Below are positions 1 through 7,462 of a DNA stretch of 64,000 nt, one piece after another (within the stretch, counting starts at the first letter, position 1; every line of letters begins with the position of its first letter). This DNA comes from Algoriphagus ornithinivorans. Lineage in GTDB: Bacteria > Bacteroidota > Bacteroidia > Cytophagales > Cyclobacteriaceae. The notes beneath the pieces were generated by a model. The model saw nothing but the letters and a program-made list of their open reading frames with translations, was not told where the DNA came from and did no database searches. The stretch spans positions 248,001 to 312,000 of the forward strand of contig NZ_FOVW01000004.1 of NCBI RefSeq assembly GCF_900115305.1, written 5' to 3'. Both the position numbers and the translations under genes were made by a program.

Positions 1-1477
1 CCAACCCATCATGCAGGTCTTTCGATATTCTTTTCCTTTCTTCTTCCTGAGTTTTGAGCAACTCTCGTGAAAAGTTCTCCTGCAAGGCTTTTTCTTTTTT
101 GCTGGTTTTTAATTGAAAGGCCAAAAAACCAAATCCAGATCCACCCAAAAGCAGGAGTAGTGTCGCCCCGAAAATCAGATTTCTTCGTCTCGAGCTTTCT
201 TTCAAATTTTCCACTTCCAGTGATTTGGAAAGCAATTCATTCTCTTTCCGCTCAGTCTCATACAATGTTTGGTAGTAGGCAAAGGAATTTGCTTGATTAA
301 CTTCGAAAATTGAATCCTGATAGCTCTTGAATGCAGTTAGATAATCCAGAGCTTTTGCAGGTTGGCCGGATTTTCTGTAGGCTTCTTCCAAGAGCTGGTA
401 TGCTATAGACAAATGATCCATATTCGATGCTTCCTTGGAAATCCTCAATAGCTTTTCTCCTGATTGAATCGCTGATGAAATTTTTCCTTCACTCAAAAGA
501 AGCCTTGTCTGAGCCATGAGATAAGATCCTGAATTTTGATCCAGTTCCGGAACTTGACTCATTGCTTTTTCACCTTCGTTGAAATACTCTTTTGCCTTGG
601 TCAAATCTCCCATTTCTCCATAATAGATGGAAATATTGAACTTCAGAACAGTTTTAAAGTATGGGTTGCTGTTGGAAATATTTTCTAAGGAGTCTGCTTT
701 AAGCAAGGCTTTTATTCGTTTTTCAGACTTCTTTTGCTTTCTATAATCTTCCGATTGATTGAAAAATTGAATTCCTGCATCGCTGAAATTCTCGGAATTA
801 ATGGATTTTTGGATCAACTCATTCCGGATTTCCTCAGCTTCCTGATAGATACCATATTTGCTGAATAAAATGGCAAGCCCGCCGTTCACGAAATCCACAT
901 ATTCGAAGTCTTCCAGATTTTGATAAATGATTCTAGCAGTTTGGTAGTCTTTCATGGCTTGAAGCATATTGCCATAATAGTCTTCAGCCTGACCTCGAAA
1001 AAAGTAACCATCTGCTATATAAAGTGAATCCTTTGAAGAAAATCTATCGATAGCTTTGGTATATTCCACTATGGCAGAGTCGAATTTTTGTTCATTGAAA
1101 TAAGCTGCTGCCAATTTTAAATGTAGGTTGCCTTTAATTAATGAATCCTGAATTTCTGACTCATACAGAACAGCCTCCTTTAGGATTTCTTTCTTTTGAA
1201 TGTCCGCATCCGGATCTGTTGCCGGGGTTTGAAATAGCTGGATGCTGCTTTTCGCCAACTTTTCATATGCTTTTTCATCTTTATAAATCTGAATAGCTTG
1301 AAGTAGGAGCTGATATCTTTCAGTGTCTTTTAAATCCTCTTTTTCCAGGGATTTTTCAATTTCAATAATGCTATTAAGAGACTTTTCTTGAGAAAGAGCG
1401 GAGTTTTCTAGTAAAATCGAAGAAAATCCAATGCTGATGAGAAATACCAAAAACTTTTTAAAAATTTCTATCTCCAT
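1..1477 (-). CDS. TPR-containing sensor histidine kinase, partial
   Basis: This gene is cut by the left edge, and 492 codons are visible. It starts with a signal-like hydrophobic segment (about residues 5-25). A long helical region rich in tetratricopeptide-like repeats follows (about 30-410), then one transmembrane segment (about 430-452). A coiled stretch ends in the motif RKRISKDLHDGL at the window edge. That motif is the H-box of the HisKA_3 class (NarL/LuxR-linked kinases), and the phospho-accepting His is residue 489 (bases 11-13). The family normally continues with an HATPase_c domain, which lies outside the window. It would act as a membrane sensor with a periplasmic TPR domain, passing phosphate to a response regulator not seen here. 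The start is fixed by a TAnnTTTG box only 3 nt upstream, and no partner gene is visible on this side. The class is confident; the signal sensed is unknown. Confidence 0.88.
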   Translation of the reverse strand, partial: MEIEIFKKFLVFLISIGFSSILLENSALSQEKSLNSIIEIEKSLEKEDLKDTERYQLLLQAIQIYKDEKAYEKLAKSSIQLFQTPATDPDADIQKKEILKEAVLYESEIQDSLIKGNLHLKLAAAYFNEQKFDSAIVEYTKAIDRFSSKDSLYIADGYFFRGQAEDYYGNMLQAMKDYQTARIIYQNLEDFEYVDFVNGGLAILFSKYGIYQEAEEIRNELIQKSINSENFSDAGIQFFNQSEDYRKQKKSEKRIKALLKADSLENISNSNPYFKTVLKFNISIYYGEMGDLTKAKEYFNEGEKAMSQVPELDQNSGSYLMAQTRLLLSEGKISSAIQSGEKLLRISKEASNMDHLSIAYQLLEEAYRKSGQPAKALDYLTAFKSYQDSIFEVNQANSFAYYQTLYETERKENELLSKSLEVENLKESSRRRNLIFGATLLLLLGGSGFGFLAFQLKTSKKEKALQENFSRELLKTQEEERKRISKDLHDGL

Positions 1478-1480
1478 GAC

Positions 1481-1488
1481 CAAAGATA
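1481..1488 (-). promoter_or_regulatory. -7 promoter box of the histidine kinase gene
   Basis: Read on the minus strand this is TATCTTTG, a full match to the Bacteroidota -7 element TAnnTTTG. It is followed by GTC and then the ATG at 1477. Transcription would begin at or next to the start codon, so a leaderless mRNA is inferred. No convincing -33 element is visible. Confidence 0.5.
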
Positions 1489-1517
1489 TATAAATCAGTT
1501 AGTTTTCAATGGGTTAA

Positions 1518-1525
1518 TATTTTTG
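1518..1525 (+). promoter_or_regulatory. -7 promoter box of the alkD-like gene
   Basis: TATTTTTG matches TAnnTTTG and lies about 37 nt before the ATG at 1562. It overlaps the TTG at 1523 that could otherwise be taken as an upstream start codon, which argues for the downstream ATG. Confidence 0.4.
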
Positions 1526-1561
1526 TTTCAGAAATTGAGGAAAAATCAATTATTTACAGTT

Positions 1562-2278
1562 ATGAGTGAGTTGACGGAACAAATTACCCTGGCCTTAAAT
1601 GAAAAAGCTATTCCTGAAAAAGCGGCCTTTTTCCCAAAATTTTTCAAGGCTTTCCCAGGAGGATATGGGGAAGGTGATCTGTTTTTGGGTGTGAAGGTGC
1701 CTGATCAGCGAAAGATAGCTATGCAGTTTTATAAGGAGATCAGCCTAAATGAGTTATCTGAATTGGTGAGAAATCCTTATCACGAAGTGAGGTTGACAGG
1801 GCTTTTGGCTTTGGTCTATCGCTATGAAAAATGCAAAACAGAGGATTTAAGAAAGGAGTTGGTTGATTTTTATTTAGCTCATTTGGACTTTGTAAACAAT
1901 TGGGACCTCGTGGATACGAGCTGTCATTTTATTTTAGGGGAGTATTATTGGAAAAAGGAGAAGGACTTATTTTATGAGCTAGCAGATTCAGGCCATCTCT
2001 GGAGACAGCGGATAGCGATGATCAGCAGCTATTTTTGGATCAAAAAAGGAGATTTTACCGATGCCTTGGCCCTGGCCGAAAAACTCAAAAACCATACCCA
2101 TGATCTGATGCACAAAGCCGTTGGATGGATGTTACGAGAAATTGGTAACCGTGATTTCGAAACAGAATTTGAATTTCTAAAAAAGTATTATCATACGATG
2201 CCAAGAACGGCATTGCGGTATGCGATTGAGAAGTTTCCGGAAGAATTGAGGCAGGATTTTTTGAAGGGAAGAATTTGA
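1562..2278 (+). CDS. AlkD-like DNA alkylation repair protein
   Basis: This 238-residue all-helical protein belongs to the DNA alkylation repair (AlkD/AlkC HEAT-repeat) family. Members excise N3- and N7-alkylated purines by holding DNA against a concave helical surface without flipping the base. The family motif NNWDLVD is present, with Trp114 and Asp115 where AlkD has its aromatic and catalytic acidic residues. Further aromatic residues follow (FWIKKG near 160; GWMLREIGNRD near 190), and the C-terminus LRYAIEKFPEELRQ is typical. The frame can be extended to a TTG at 1523, but that codon lies in the predicted promoter, so the ATG at 1562 is chosen. It is a single gene, with divergent and convergent neighbours unrelated in function. 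Function is inferred from family and motif. Confidence 0.9.
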   Translation: MSELTEQITLALNEKAIPEKAAFFPKFFKAFPGGYGEGDLFLGVKVPDQRKIAMQFYKEISLNELSELVRNPYHEVRLTGLLALVYRYEKCKTEDLRKELVDFYLAHLDFVNNWDLVDTSCHFILGEYYWKKEKDLFYELADSGHLWRQRIAMISSYFWIKKGDFTDALALAEKLKNHTHDLMHKAVGWMLREIGNRDFETEFEFLKKYYHTMPRTALRYAIEKFPEELRQDFLKGRI

Positions 2279-2594
2279 AATCAGAAGTATAAAATTAAAA
2301 AGCTGATCATATTAGCGCAGCAGCGTCTTTTGCAGGAAATTTATTTCGCCGAAGGCGTATTTCTATCGTATTTCCACTGTATTTCCTAAAATCCCCCTTG
2401 CCCCCTTTGCCAAAGTTTTCGTCCTAAAATAGGGTTACGTTTCCAAAGGGGGAATTGACCAGTATCTCGCCGAAGGCATATCTTGAAAATATCTTATTTA
2501 TATCTTTTATCTCTCCCAAAGAGGCTAAGTCGCTAAGGAATTAGGATTGATATTGACAAATCCTCTTCCTCTCTTTGCTAAAGAGCATAATTAA
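2279..2594. other. Intergenic region with two kinds of inverted repeat
   Basis: This 316-base gap separates the stops of two convergent genes. It holds no gene I can support. It contains one minus-strand copy of the GAAATA-hairpin repeat (about 2338-2387) and a decayed piece near 2463-2480. It also has a 9-bp inverted repeat, CCCCCTTTG at 2401-2409 and CAAAGGGGG at 2444-2452, with a 34-nt loop. The last could act as a weak terminator or be a dispersed repeat; no U-tract directly follows it. Confidence 0.5.
2338..2387 (-). repeat. GAAATA-hairpin repeat, minus-oriented copy
   Basis: On the minus strand the unit reads GTGGAAATACGATAGAAATA, then a CGCCTTCGGCG hairpin, then GAAATA. It has the same architecture as the copies at 4550-4735 and 7268-7412. 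Confidence 0.6.
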
Positions 2595-4523
2595 TTAATC
2601 CTCTATCCCCTCCAATTCACTCAATTCCAACCAAGTCATTTCCAATTCTTCCAACTCGGAGTCAATTTCAGCGATTCGGTTGGAGAGCTTTAAAAGATCT
2701 TCATGATCTTCGATGCCGGCTGCGATTTGAGCAGTGATTTTTTCCTTCTCGCTCTCTAGCTTTGCAATCTGTTCATTCGTCTTTTTGAACTCCTGCTTCT
2801 GCTTGTAGCTTGCCTTGATTTTTGACACAGACTTCTCAGCTTCCTCAACTTTAGTGTCTTTTCTCGTTTCTAGTCTCTCGCTTCTAGCTTCTGTCGTCTT
2901 GGTACTTGGTACTTGAGACTTTGTACTCTCTTCCTTTTCCCACTCCCTAAAATCTGTATAATTCCCAGGAAAGTCCCGAATTACTCCCTCTCCCTCAAAA
3001 ACAAATAGATGCTCTACCAAGCGATCCATAAAGTAACGATCGTGGGATACAATGATCAGACAGCCGGGAAAAGTATCCAGAAACTCCTCCAAAATATTCA
3101 AGGTCATCAGATCCAAGTCATTGGTTGGCTCATCCAAAATCAAAAAATTCGGGTTCTTGATCAGGACCAATAAAAGCTGAAGCCTTCTTCTTTCACCACC
3201 ACTCATTTTACCAATTGGAGTAAACTGCTGCTTGGGAGGAAAACCAAACTGGGTCAAAAACTGACTCACTGTGATTGTCTGGCCTTTATTGAGGGTAACG
3301 ACTTCAGCCACCTCTTTCACGACATCAATCAGCCTTTTTTCCTCATCAAATCGATCCTCTTCCTGTCGGTAATAGCCAAAAAGGGTGGTTTGCCCTGCAG
3401 TGATTTTTCCCTGGTCGGGTTCAATGAGTCCTGTTATTAATTTCAGAAAGGTGGTTTTACCTGCTCCGTTTGGACCTACGATCCCGATTCTGTCCTTTTT
3501 CTTGAAGATATAGGAGAAGTCCTCGATCAGTTTTTTCTCTCCATAAGACTTGCTGATTTTTTCTATTTCGAGGATTTTATTACCCAGTCGCTGTGTAGAT
3601 ACTGAGAGTTCGATATCCCGCTCTTCCCTTTTGGTGAAGGCCTTTTCCTTGGTTTCTTCAAAAGCATCTACTCTATATTTGGCCTTAGTTCCCCTTGCTT
3701 TGGGTTGGCGACGAATCCAGTCCAGTTCCTTTTTATATAGACTTTTTGCCTTTTCGATTTCGATGTCCTCTATCTGCATCCGCTCAGCTTTCTTGTCCAG
3801 AAAGTAGCCATAATTGCCCTGGTATCTATGGATTTTGCCTTGATCGAGTTCGAGGATTTCATTGGTAACTTTTTCCAAAAAATAGCGGTCGTGGGTCACC
3901 ATAAAGATGGAAAGATTGGCTTTGGCCAAGTACTCTTCCAACCATTCTATGGTTTCTAGGTCCAGATGGTTGGTGGGTTCGTCCAGCAAAAGTAAATCCG
4001 GCTTTTCTAAGATTGCTTTAGCAAGCGCTACACGCTTACGTTGTCCTCCTGAAAGGTTTCCCACTGGCAAATCCGTGTCGTGGAGGCCTAATTTCCCGAG
4101 CACCTCTTTGACTTGGTATTCAAAATCCCAAGCCTGTAGCGCATCCATCTGCTCGAAGATTTTAGCCATTTTATCGGAATTGTCTATCCCGCGCTCTGAG
4201 TCCAGCATGGCTTTGTGGTATTCCTCAATAACCCGAAGAACTTCCGAATTACTTTGATCAAAAATCGTTTGAAAAATACTCAGGTTGGAATCGAAAACAG
4301 GGTTTTGATGGACATAGGCAATTTTCACGGCATTATTGAGCGCCACTTGTCCGGTATCTGGGATTTCCAATCCCATGATAATTTTCATTAAGGTGGATTT
4401 GCCTGCGCCGTTGATGCCGACTAGGGCGATTTTTTGCCCCTGTGATATGCCGAATGATATATTGGAAAAAAGCTTGCGTTCGCCGAAAGCCTTACTGAGA
4501 TTCTCAACTGAAAGGTAATTCAT
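2595..4523 (-). CDS. ABC-F family ATPase, Uup-like
   Basis: This 642-residue soluble protein has two ABC ATPase domains and no membrane segments, which defines the ABC-F group (ribosome-associated factors such as Uup, EttA, YheS). Domain 1 has Walker A GINGAGKST, signature LSGGQRKR and Walker B LLLLDEPTNHLD. Domain 2 has GPNGAGKTT, MSGGERRR and FLILDEPTNDLD. The charged linker between them carries the RRQPKARGTKAK stretch typical of the P-site tRNA interaction motif region. The C-terminal coiled coil of about 80 residues (KQKQEFKKTNEQIAKLESEK onward) is the Uup-type extension, thought to bind nucleic acid. An open frame continues 80 codons upstream but runs through repeat DNA. The ATG at 4523 is chosen because the protein begins with the family-typical MNYLSVENLSK and a -7 box sits 4 nt before it. 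Confidence 0.93.
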   Translation of the reverse strand: MNYLSVENLSKAFGERKLFSNISFGISQGQKIALVGINGAGKSTLMKIIMGLEIPDTGQVALNNAVKIAYVHQNPVFDSNLSIFQTIFDQSNSEVLRVIEEYHKAMLDSERGIDNSDKMAKIFEQMDALQAWDFEYQVKEVLGKLGLHDTDLPVGNLSGGQRKRVALAKAILEKPDLLLLDEPTNHLDLETIEWLEEYLAKANLSIFMVTHDRYFLEKVTNEILELDQGKIHRYQGNYGYFLDKKAERMQIEDIEIEKAKSLYKKELDWIRRQPKARGTKAKYRVDAFEETKEKAFTKREERDIELSVSTQRLGNKILEIEKISKSYGEKKLIEDFSYIFKKKDRIGIVGPNGAGKTTFLKLITGLIEPDQGKITAGQTTLFGYYRQEEDRFDEEKRLIDVVKEVAEVVTLNKGQTITVSQFLTQFGFPPKQQFTPIGKMSGGERRRLQLLLVLIKNPNFLILDEPTNDLDLMTLNILEEFLDTFPGCLIIVSHDRYFMDRLVEHLFVFEGEGVIRDFPGNYTDFREWEKEESTKSQVPSTKTTEARSERLETRKDTKVEEAEKSVSKIKASYKQKQEFKKTNEQIAKLESEKEKITAQIAAGIEDHEDLLKLSNRIAEIDSELEELEMTWLELSELEGIED

Positions 4524-4527
4524 GCCG

Positions 4528-4535
4528 CAAAAGTA
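4528..4535 (-). promoter_or_regulatory. -7 promoter box of the ABC-F gene
   Basis: The minus strand reads TACTTTTG, then CGGC, then the ATG at 4523. It is a full TAnnTTTG match with a 4-nt spacer, which predicts a leaderless transcript and fixes the start. No -33 box is clear. Confidence 0.5.
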
Positions 4536-4549
4536 CGGGAAAATACTGT

Positions 4550-4735
4550 GGAAATACGATGGAAGTACAATAGAAATAGGGCCTCCTTCGGAGGTTGAAA
4601 TATGATGTGAACACAAATAGTTTTTCTCAGGTAGGGAGAAATAAAGTGGAAATACGGTAGAAATAGAGCCCCCTCCGGAGGCTGAAACACTGTGGAAATA
4701 AAATGGAAATACACCCTCCTTCGTCGGGTGAAATA
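4550..4735 (+). repeat. Three tandem GAAATA-hairpin repeats
   Basis: Each unit has a GTGGAAATA-type arm, a second arm around (A/G)GAAATA, a hairpin and a GAAA(T/C)A tail. The stems differ in sequence: CCTCC/GGAGG around TTC, AGCC/GGCT around a CCTCCGGAGG core, and CACCC/GGGTG around a CTTCG core. Changing stems within a constant frame suggest that structure, not sequence, is maintained. Confidence 0.65.
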
Positions 4736-4753
4736 GTGTGGAAAAAGAATTGA

Positions 4754-4838
4754 TTCGGCTCAAAAAGTTTGGAAATACGGCTCATTTATTATGTATGATG
4801 AGCCGTATCAACACCAAGTTGATTGGAATTGAGCCGAA
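4754..4838. repeat. Nested CGGCTCA inverted repeats
   Basis: The outer arms are TTCGGCTCAA (4754-4763) and TTGAGCCGAA (4829-4838). The inner arms are ATACGGCTCAT (4775-4785) and ATGAGCCGTAT (4798-4808). All four share the core CGGCTCA or its complement. Both pairs could form a cruciform or RNA hairpin, or act as an operator, 85-170 nt upstream of the antitoxin start. Confidence 0.6.
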
Positions 4839-4910
4839 ATTTCTTGGTTAAATTGATTGGAAAAAGCGATGCTTGAATCTGTGACCCAGAATAGCTAATT
4901 TAGATTAATA

Positions 4911-4918
4911 TAATTTTG
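4911..4918 (+). promoter_or_regulatory. -7 promoter box of the toxin-antitoxin operon
   Basis: TAATTTTG is a full TAnnTTTG match that ends 3 nt before the ATG at 4922. It implies a leaderless antitoxin mRNA. The TTG at 4916 is part of this box, not a start codon. Confidence 0.5.
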
Positions 4919-4921
4919 ACT

Positions 4922-5149
4922 ATGGATATCGCATTGGAAAAAATAAGATTGATCGAATGGCTTGCAGGCCTTGAAGATGTCAGGATTTTGAAAGAATTGA
5001 TTGCCTTAAAAGAGAATTCTGGACAGGATTGGTGGGAGAATTTATCGAATGAAGAACGGGAGGAAATTGAAATTGGAATGAATCAAGCCGAGGGAGGCGA
5101 CCTAACCAAGCATAAAGATGTTATGAGTAAGTATCAAAAATGGACTTAG
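4922..5149 (+). CDS. Putative antitoxin of a type II toxin-antitoxin pair
   Basis: This 75-residue acidic protein lies directly before, and overlaps by 10 nt, a RelE/ParE-type toxin gene. The order antitoxin-toxin, the size and the overlap are those of Bacteroidota type II systems. The N-terminal half (ALEKIRLIEWLAGLEDVRILKEL) is helical and resembles the addiction-module component region often seen before such toxins. The middle carries WWENLSNEEREEIEIG, and the C-terminus is charged and would wrap the toxin. No clear ribbon-helix-helix or HTH is recognisable, so the DNA-binding mode is unknown. Role is inferred mainly from context. Confidence 0.75.
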   Translation: MDIALEKIRLIEWLAGLEDVRILKELIALKENSGQDWWENLSNEEREEIEIGMNQAEGGDLTKHKDVMSKYQKWT

Positions 5150-5430
5150 AAATTTTATGGACTCCTCAAGCTATCAGGGGTTTTGAAAGGATTCTCAATT
5201 ATCTGGAAATCCATTTTTCAGAAAAGGAAAAGAAACGATTTCTAAATGATGCATCTAGATTTTTTGAAATGATTAAAGCCCATCCTGAATTACTACCCAA
5301 AAGTTCCTTACAAAAAAATCTTTATAGAGGCCCAATCAATAAATACACTGTGGTAGTCTATCGATATCTACCTCGGAAAAAGCAAATACAACTTTTATCC
5401 ATTAGAGCTTCCCGGGAATCAGACAGTTAA
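5140..5430 (+). CDS. RelE/ParE family toxin
   Basis: This 96-residue protein has the RelE/ParE fold pattern. It begins with a beta-strand (LEILWTPQAIRGFERI), followed by two helices (YLEIHFSEKEKKRFLNDASRF), the link PELLPKSSLQKNLYRGPINKYTVVVYR, and a last strand ending LLSIRASRES. Members either cut mRNA on the ribosome (RelE) or poison gyrase (ParE); the sequence alone does not decide which. The Arg residues near the C-terminus (YRYLPRKKQIQLLSIRASR) fit either activity. Translation is probably coupled to the antitoxin through the 10-nt overlap. The stop lies 3 nt from the stop of the convergent lipoprotein gene, with no terminator between. Confidence 0.85.
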   Translation: MDLEILWTPQAIRGFERILNYLEIHFSEKEKKRFLNDASRFFEMIKAHPELLPKSSLQKNLYRGPINKYTVVVYRYLPRKKQIQLLSIRASRESDS

Positions 5431-5433
5431 GGA

Positions 5434-6555
5434 TCAATCAACCAATTCTATCAACTCAAACCGAAAAGCATCCTCCTCTACCTTGGGATTTTCAGGATTG
5501 TTTGCAGAGAGATAAAGGCCTTTTTCGGTGATAAAATGATTATTAGGGAAATAAATTCCGCCTTCAAAATAGCTTTCGGTGATCAATGTGAGATCCTCAT
5601 TAAACACCTGAATCACAAAAGGTCCTGGATTTTCCCGCAAAGCGAGTAAATCTTCTTCATTTTCAATGGCCAAAGTGGGATAGGCAAATCGATAATACAA
5701 CTTCCGAAATTCATCGTAAACTAGCGTCTCATAGCGGGAGGAAGCGGTGAGGTATTTTTGGGTTTCAAAGCGCTCCCTATCTATCGGAAAATAGGGGAGA
5801 GATTCATCCAAGTATTGGCTTTTGCCATCGAAGGTTTCAAAAATTCCATTTTTACTTTCCTTGAAAATCCTATGGTCCCCGAAGAGAGAATAAACAGTGT
5901 ATTCAGGATGAAAAACGAGGCTTGGCTCGAAAAATTTCAATCCTGAATTTAAATAGCCTTCAGGGTAGGTTAGTTCTGTGGATTGATAGGATCCATCTTC
6001 AAGATTAATTCCATAAGCAAGCAAGGATTTATTGAGACGGTCTTCTGTCATTTGTCTGTAATTCCCCTCTGTATGTGTTTTTACAAGCATTTTTCCGTTT
6101 TGCAAAATAGGGGCACTTCCAAAATAGGCATTGTGGACAAATGCATTAGTATGACCTTCTGGAATTTGGTATTCAATACGGTTTTTGATTTTTCCATTTC
6201 CATCTGACAAGGTAATTACCCCTTCCACAGGGGGGAATAAGAAAATACTATCCATACTTTGGATGCTGAATCCCAAAATGAATGCGACTCCATCAGGGCC
6301 ACCTGAAGGATAGGTGATTTCTTTAGTCAAAGTTTTGGAATTCAAATCATAAAACTGCAAAGAATTTGAGTTCCAGTTGACATTGACCAAATAGTCTTCG
6401 TATCGAACCAATCCGGTACTGATATTGGCAGTCAGACTATCGATGGGGATGCGGAGGAATTCTCCGCTGGCTTGAAGTTTTAATACCTGGTTTTCGCTTT
6501 GATTTTTGGAGCAGCCAAGCAAGCAGAAGCAAAGTAGGATGAGGAAAAATCTCAT
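5434..6555 (-). CDS. DUF4221-like lipoprotein
   Basis: This 373-residue protein has a lipoprotein signal peptide (MRFFLILLCFCLLGC, lipobox LLGC, Cys15). The body is rich in beta strands and turns, in the manner of a six-bladed propeller, and resembles the DUF4221 family of Bacteroidota lipoproteins, whose function is not known. Motifs such as LVRYEDYLVNVNW, GGPDGVAFILGF and the C-terminal YFEGGIYFPNNHFITEKGLYLSANNPENP repeat a strand-turn pattern. It is a single gene, with no operon partner on its strand nearby. The location is likely the inner face of the outer membrane or the cell surface. The family name is from recall of the sequence pattern and should be treated as likely, not certain. 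Confidence 0.7.
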   Translation of the reverse strand: MRFFLILLCFCLLGCSKNQSENQVLKLQASGEFLRIPIDSLTANISTGLVRYEDYLVNVNWNSNSLQFYDLNSKTLTKEITYPSGGPDGVAFILGFSIQSMDSIFLFPPVEGVITLSDGNGKIKNRIEYQIPEGHTNAFVHNAYFGSAPILQNGKMLVKTHTEGNYRQMTEDRLNKSLLAYGINLEDGSYQSTELTYPEGYLNSGLKFFEPSLVFHPEYTVYSLFGDHRIFKESKNGIFETFDGKSQYLDESLPYFPIDRERFETQKYLTASSRYETLVYDEFRKLYYRFAYPTLAIENEEDLLALRENPGPFVIQVFNEDLTLITESYFEGGIYFPNNHFITEKGLYLSANNPENPKVEEDAFRFELIELVD

Positions 6556-6687
6556 GTGAGTAGAGTTTAAAATATTTATAAACTAAAAGGATCGCAAAAA
6601 TTAAATAAAGAATTTAGTTTACGAAATCAATTTGAATTTTTGCGCCTATTTTTTTCAATTAGTCGGGCTTGAACTATCTTACTCCCA

Positions 6688-6785
6688 TGAAATCGAGACA
6701 CACTGGGATGATGGTAAAGCACACAATCTGCTTGCCGTAGGCAAAGATTCCATATGGCCTTCAAGAAAAAATTAAAAGCATATGA
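6688..6785 (+). repeat. Leader module copy A, before the deformylase gene
   Basis: This is one of three copies in the window (others at 19747 and 24401). It runs from ATGAAATCGAGACACACTGG through an imperfect hairpin (AATCT..TTGCC GTA GGCAA..AGATT). The end shows CATATG at about 6751 facing the CATATG that contains the start codon at 6782. A 17-codon upstream reading frame starts at 6688 and ends in the hairpin. Confidence 0.6.
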
Positions 6786-7267
6786 AAACCATCCATGATA
6801 TTCTCAAACTGGGCGATCCTCGATTGTATCAGACTTGCGAACCGGTGCTCCGCTCGGAAATTCCTCAAGTTGCTGAATGGACTCAACAACTTCATGAGGC
6901 GATGGAGGATATCCGCCGTGTATATGGCTTTGGGAGAGGGATAGCTGCTCCCCAACTGGGGATCATGAAGCGACTGTTTTACCTCAATCTTGACCGGCCT
7001 TATGTGGTGATTAATCCTGAACTTAAAGGTCTGAGCCAAGAGAAATTTGAACTTTGGGATGATTGCATGTCTTTCCCTAATCTATTTGTGAAAGTAAAGA
7101 GGCATCAAAGCTTGACCCTAGAATACCTGGATGAAAACTGGGAAGCGAAATCCTGGACTGTGGACGGAGCTATTTCAGAATTGATTCAGCATGAATATGA
7201 TCATCTCGACGGAGTGCTCTGTACGATGCGGGCGATGGATGAGAAAAGTTTTAAGTGGAGGGTTTAA
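6782..7267 (+). CDS. Peptide deformylase-like protein
   Basis: This 161-residue protein has the three motifs of the deformylase family: GRGIAAPQLG (usual GxGxAAxQ, about residue 50), DDCMS around Cys95 (usual EGCLS), and QHEYDHLDG with His137, Glu138 and His141. Cys95 and the two His residues would hold the metal and Glu138 would be the catalytic base. The enzyme family removes the formyl group from the first Met of new proteins. Motif 2 is altered from EGC to DDC, and the N-terminus lacks the usual long lead-in, so this may be a paralogue with a different or relaxed substrate. The cell probably has a standard def elsewhere. It is preceded by a repeated leader module, and xerD follows after 195 nt of repeats. 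Confidence 0.85.
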   Translation: MKTIHDILKLGDPRLYQTCEPVLRSEIPQVAEWTQQLHEAMEDIRRVYGFGRGIAAPQLGIMKRLFYLNLDRPYVVINPELKGLSQEKFELWDDCMSFPNLFVKVKRHQSLTLEYLDENWEAKSWTVDGAISELIQHEYDHLDGVLCTMRAMDEKSFKWRV

Positions 7268-7412
7268 TTTAGAAATACAATAGAAATACACTTCGTGAAA
7301 TACAGTAGAAATATACCTCGCTTCGCTCGGTGAAATACTTTGATCAGCCCCTTGACCGATATTTCGCTCCGATTTATCGGAGCCTATTTCCATCGTATTT
7401 CCATGTATTTCA
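7268..7412. repeat. GAAATA-hairpin repeats, inverted cluster
   Basis: Two plus-oriented units come first (AATAGAAATACACTTCGTGA and a following one with ACC..GGT around GCTTCGC). A minus-oriented unit at about 7355-7412 has the stem CTCCGATTTATCGGAG. They form a head-to-head arrangement between the deformylase and xerD genes. Whether they terminate or process a shared transcript is unknown. Confidence 0.6.
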
Positions 7413-7462
7413 TTCATTAATTCATGGCTCCATTTTTGATCTTCTCTCATAAATTTTAATTC

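Larger units (their letters stand above)
4524..4921. other. Repeat-rich intergenic region
   Basis: This 398-base divergent gap lies between the ABC-F gene and the toxin-antitoxin pair. It holds three consecutive plus-oriented GAAATA-hairpin repeats (about 4550-4735) and a nested set of CGGCTCA inverted repeats (4754-4838). Short copies of TTGATTGGAA follow (4819-4828 and again near 4852). Open frames through the repeats have no family resemblance and are taken as non-coding. Confidence 0.6.

Noticed and set aside
1523..1561. Upstream TTG start for the alkD-like gene
   Set aside because: The TTG is part of the TATTTTTG promoter box, and the ATG at 1562 gives a normal family N-terminus.
4524..4763. 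An 80-codon N-terminal extension of the ABC-F protein
   Set aside because: It runs through three repeat hairpins, has a Phe/Ser/Tyr-rich sequence unlike the family, and a -7 box sits 4 nt before the ATG at 4523.
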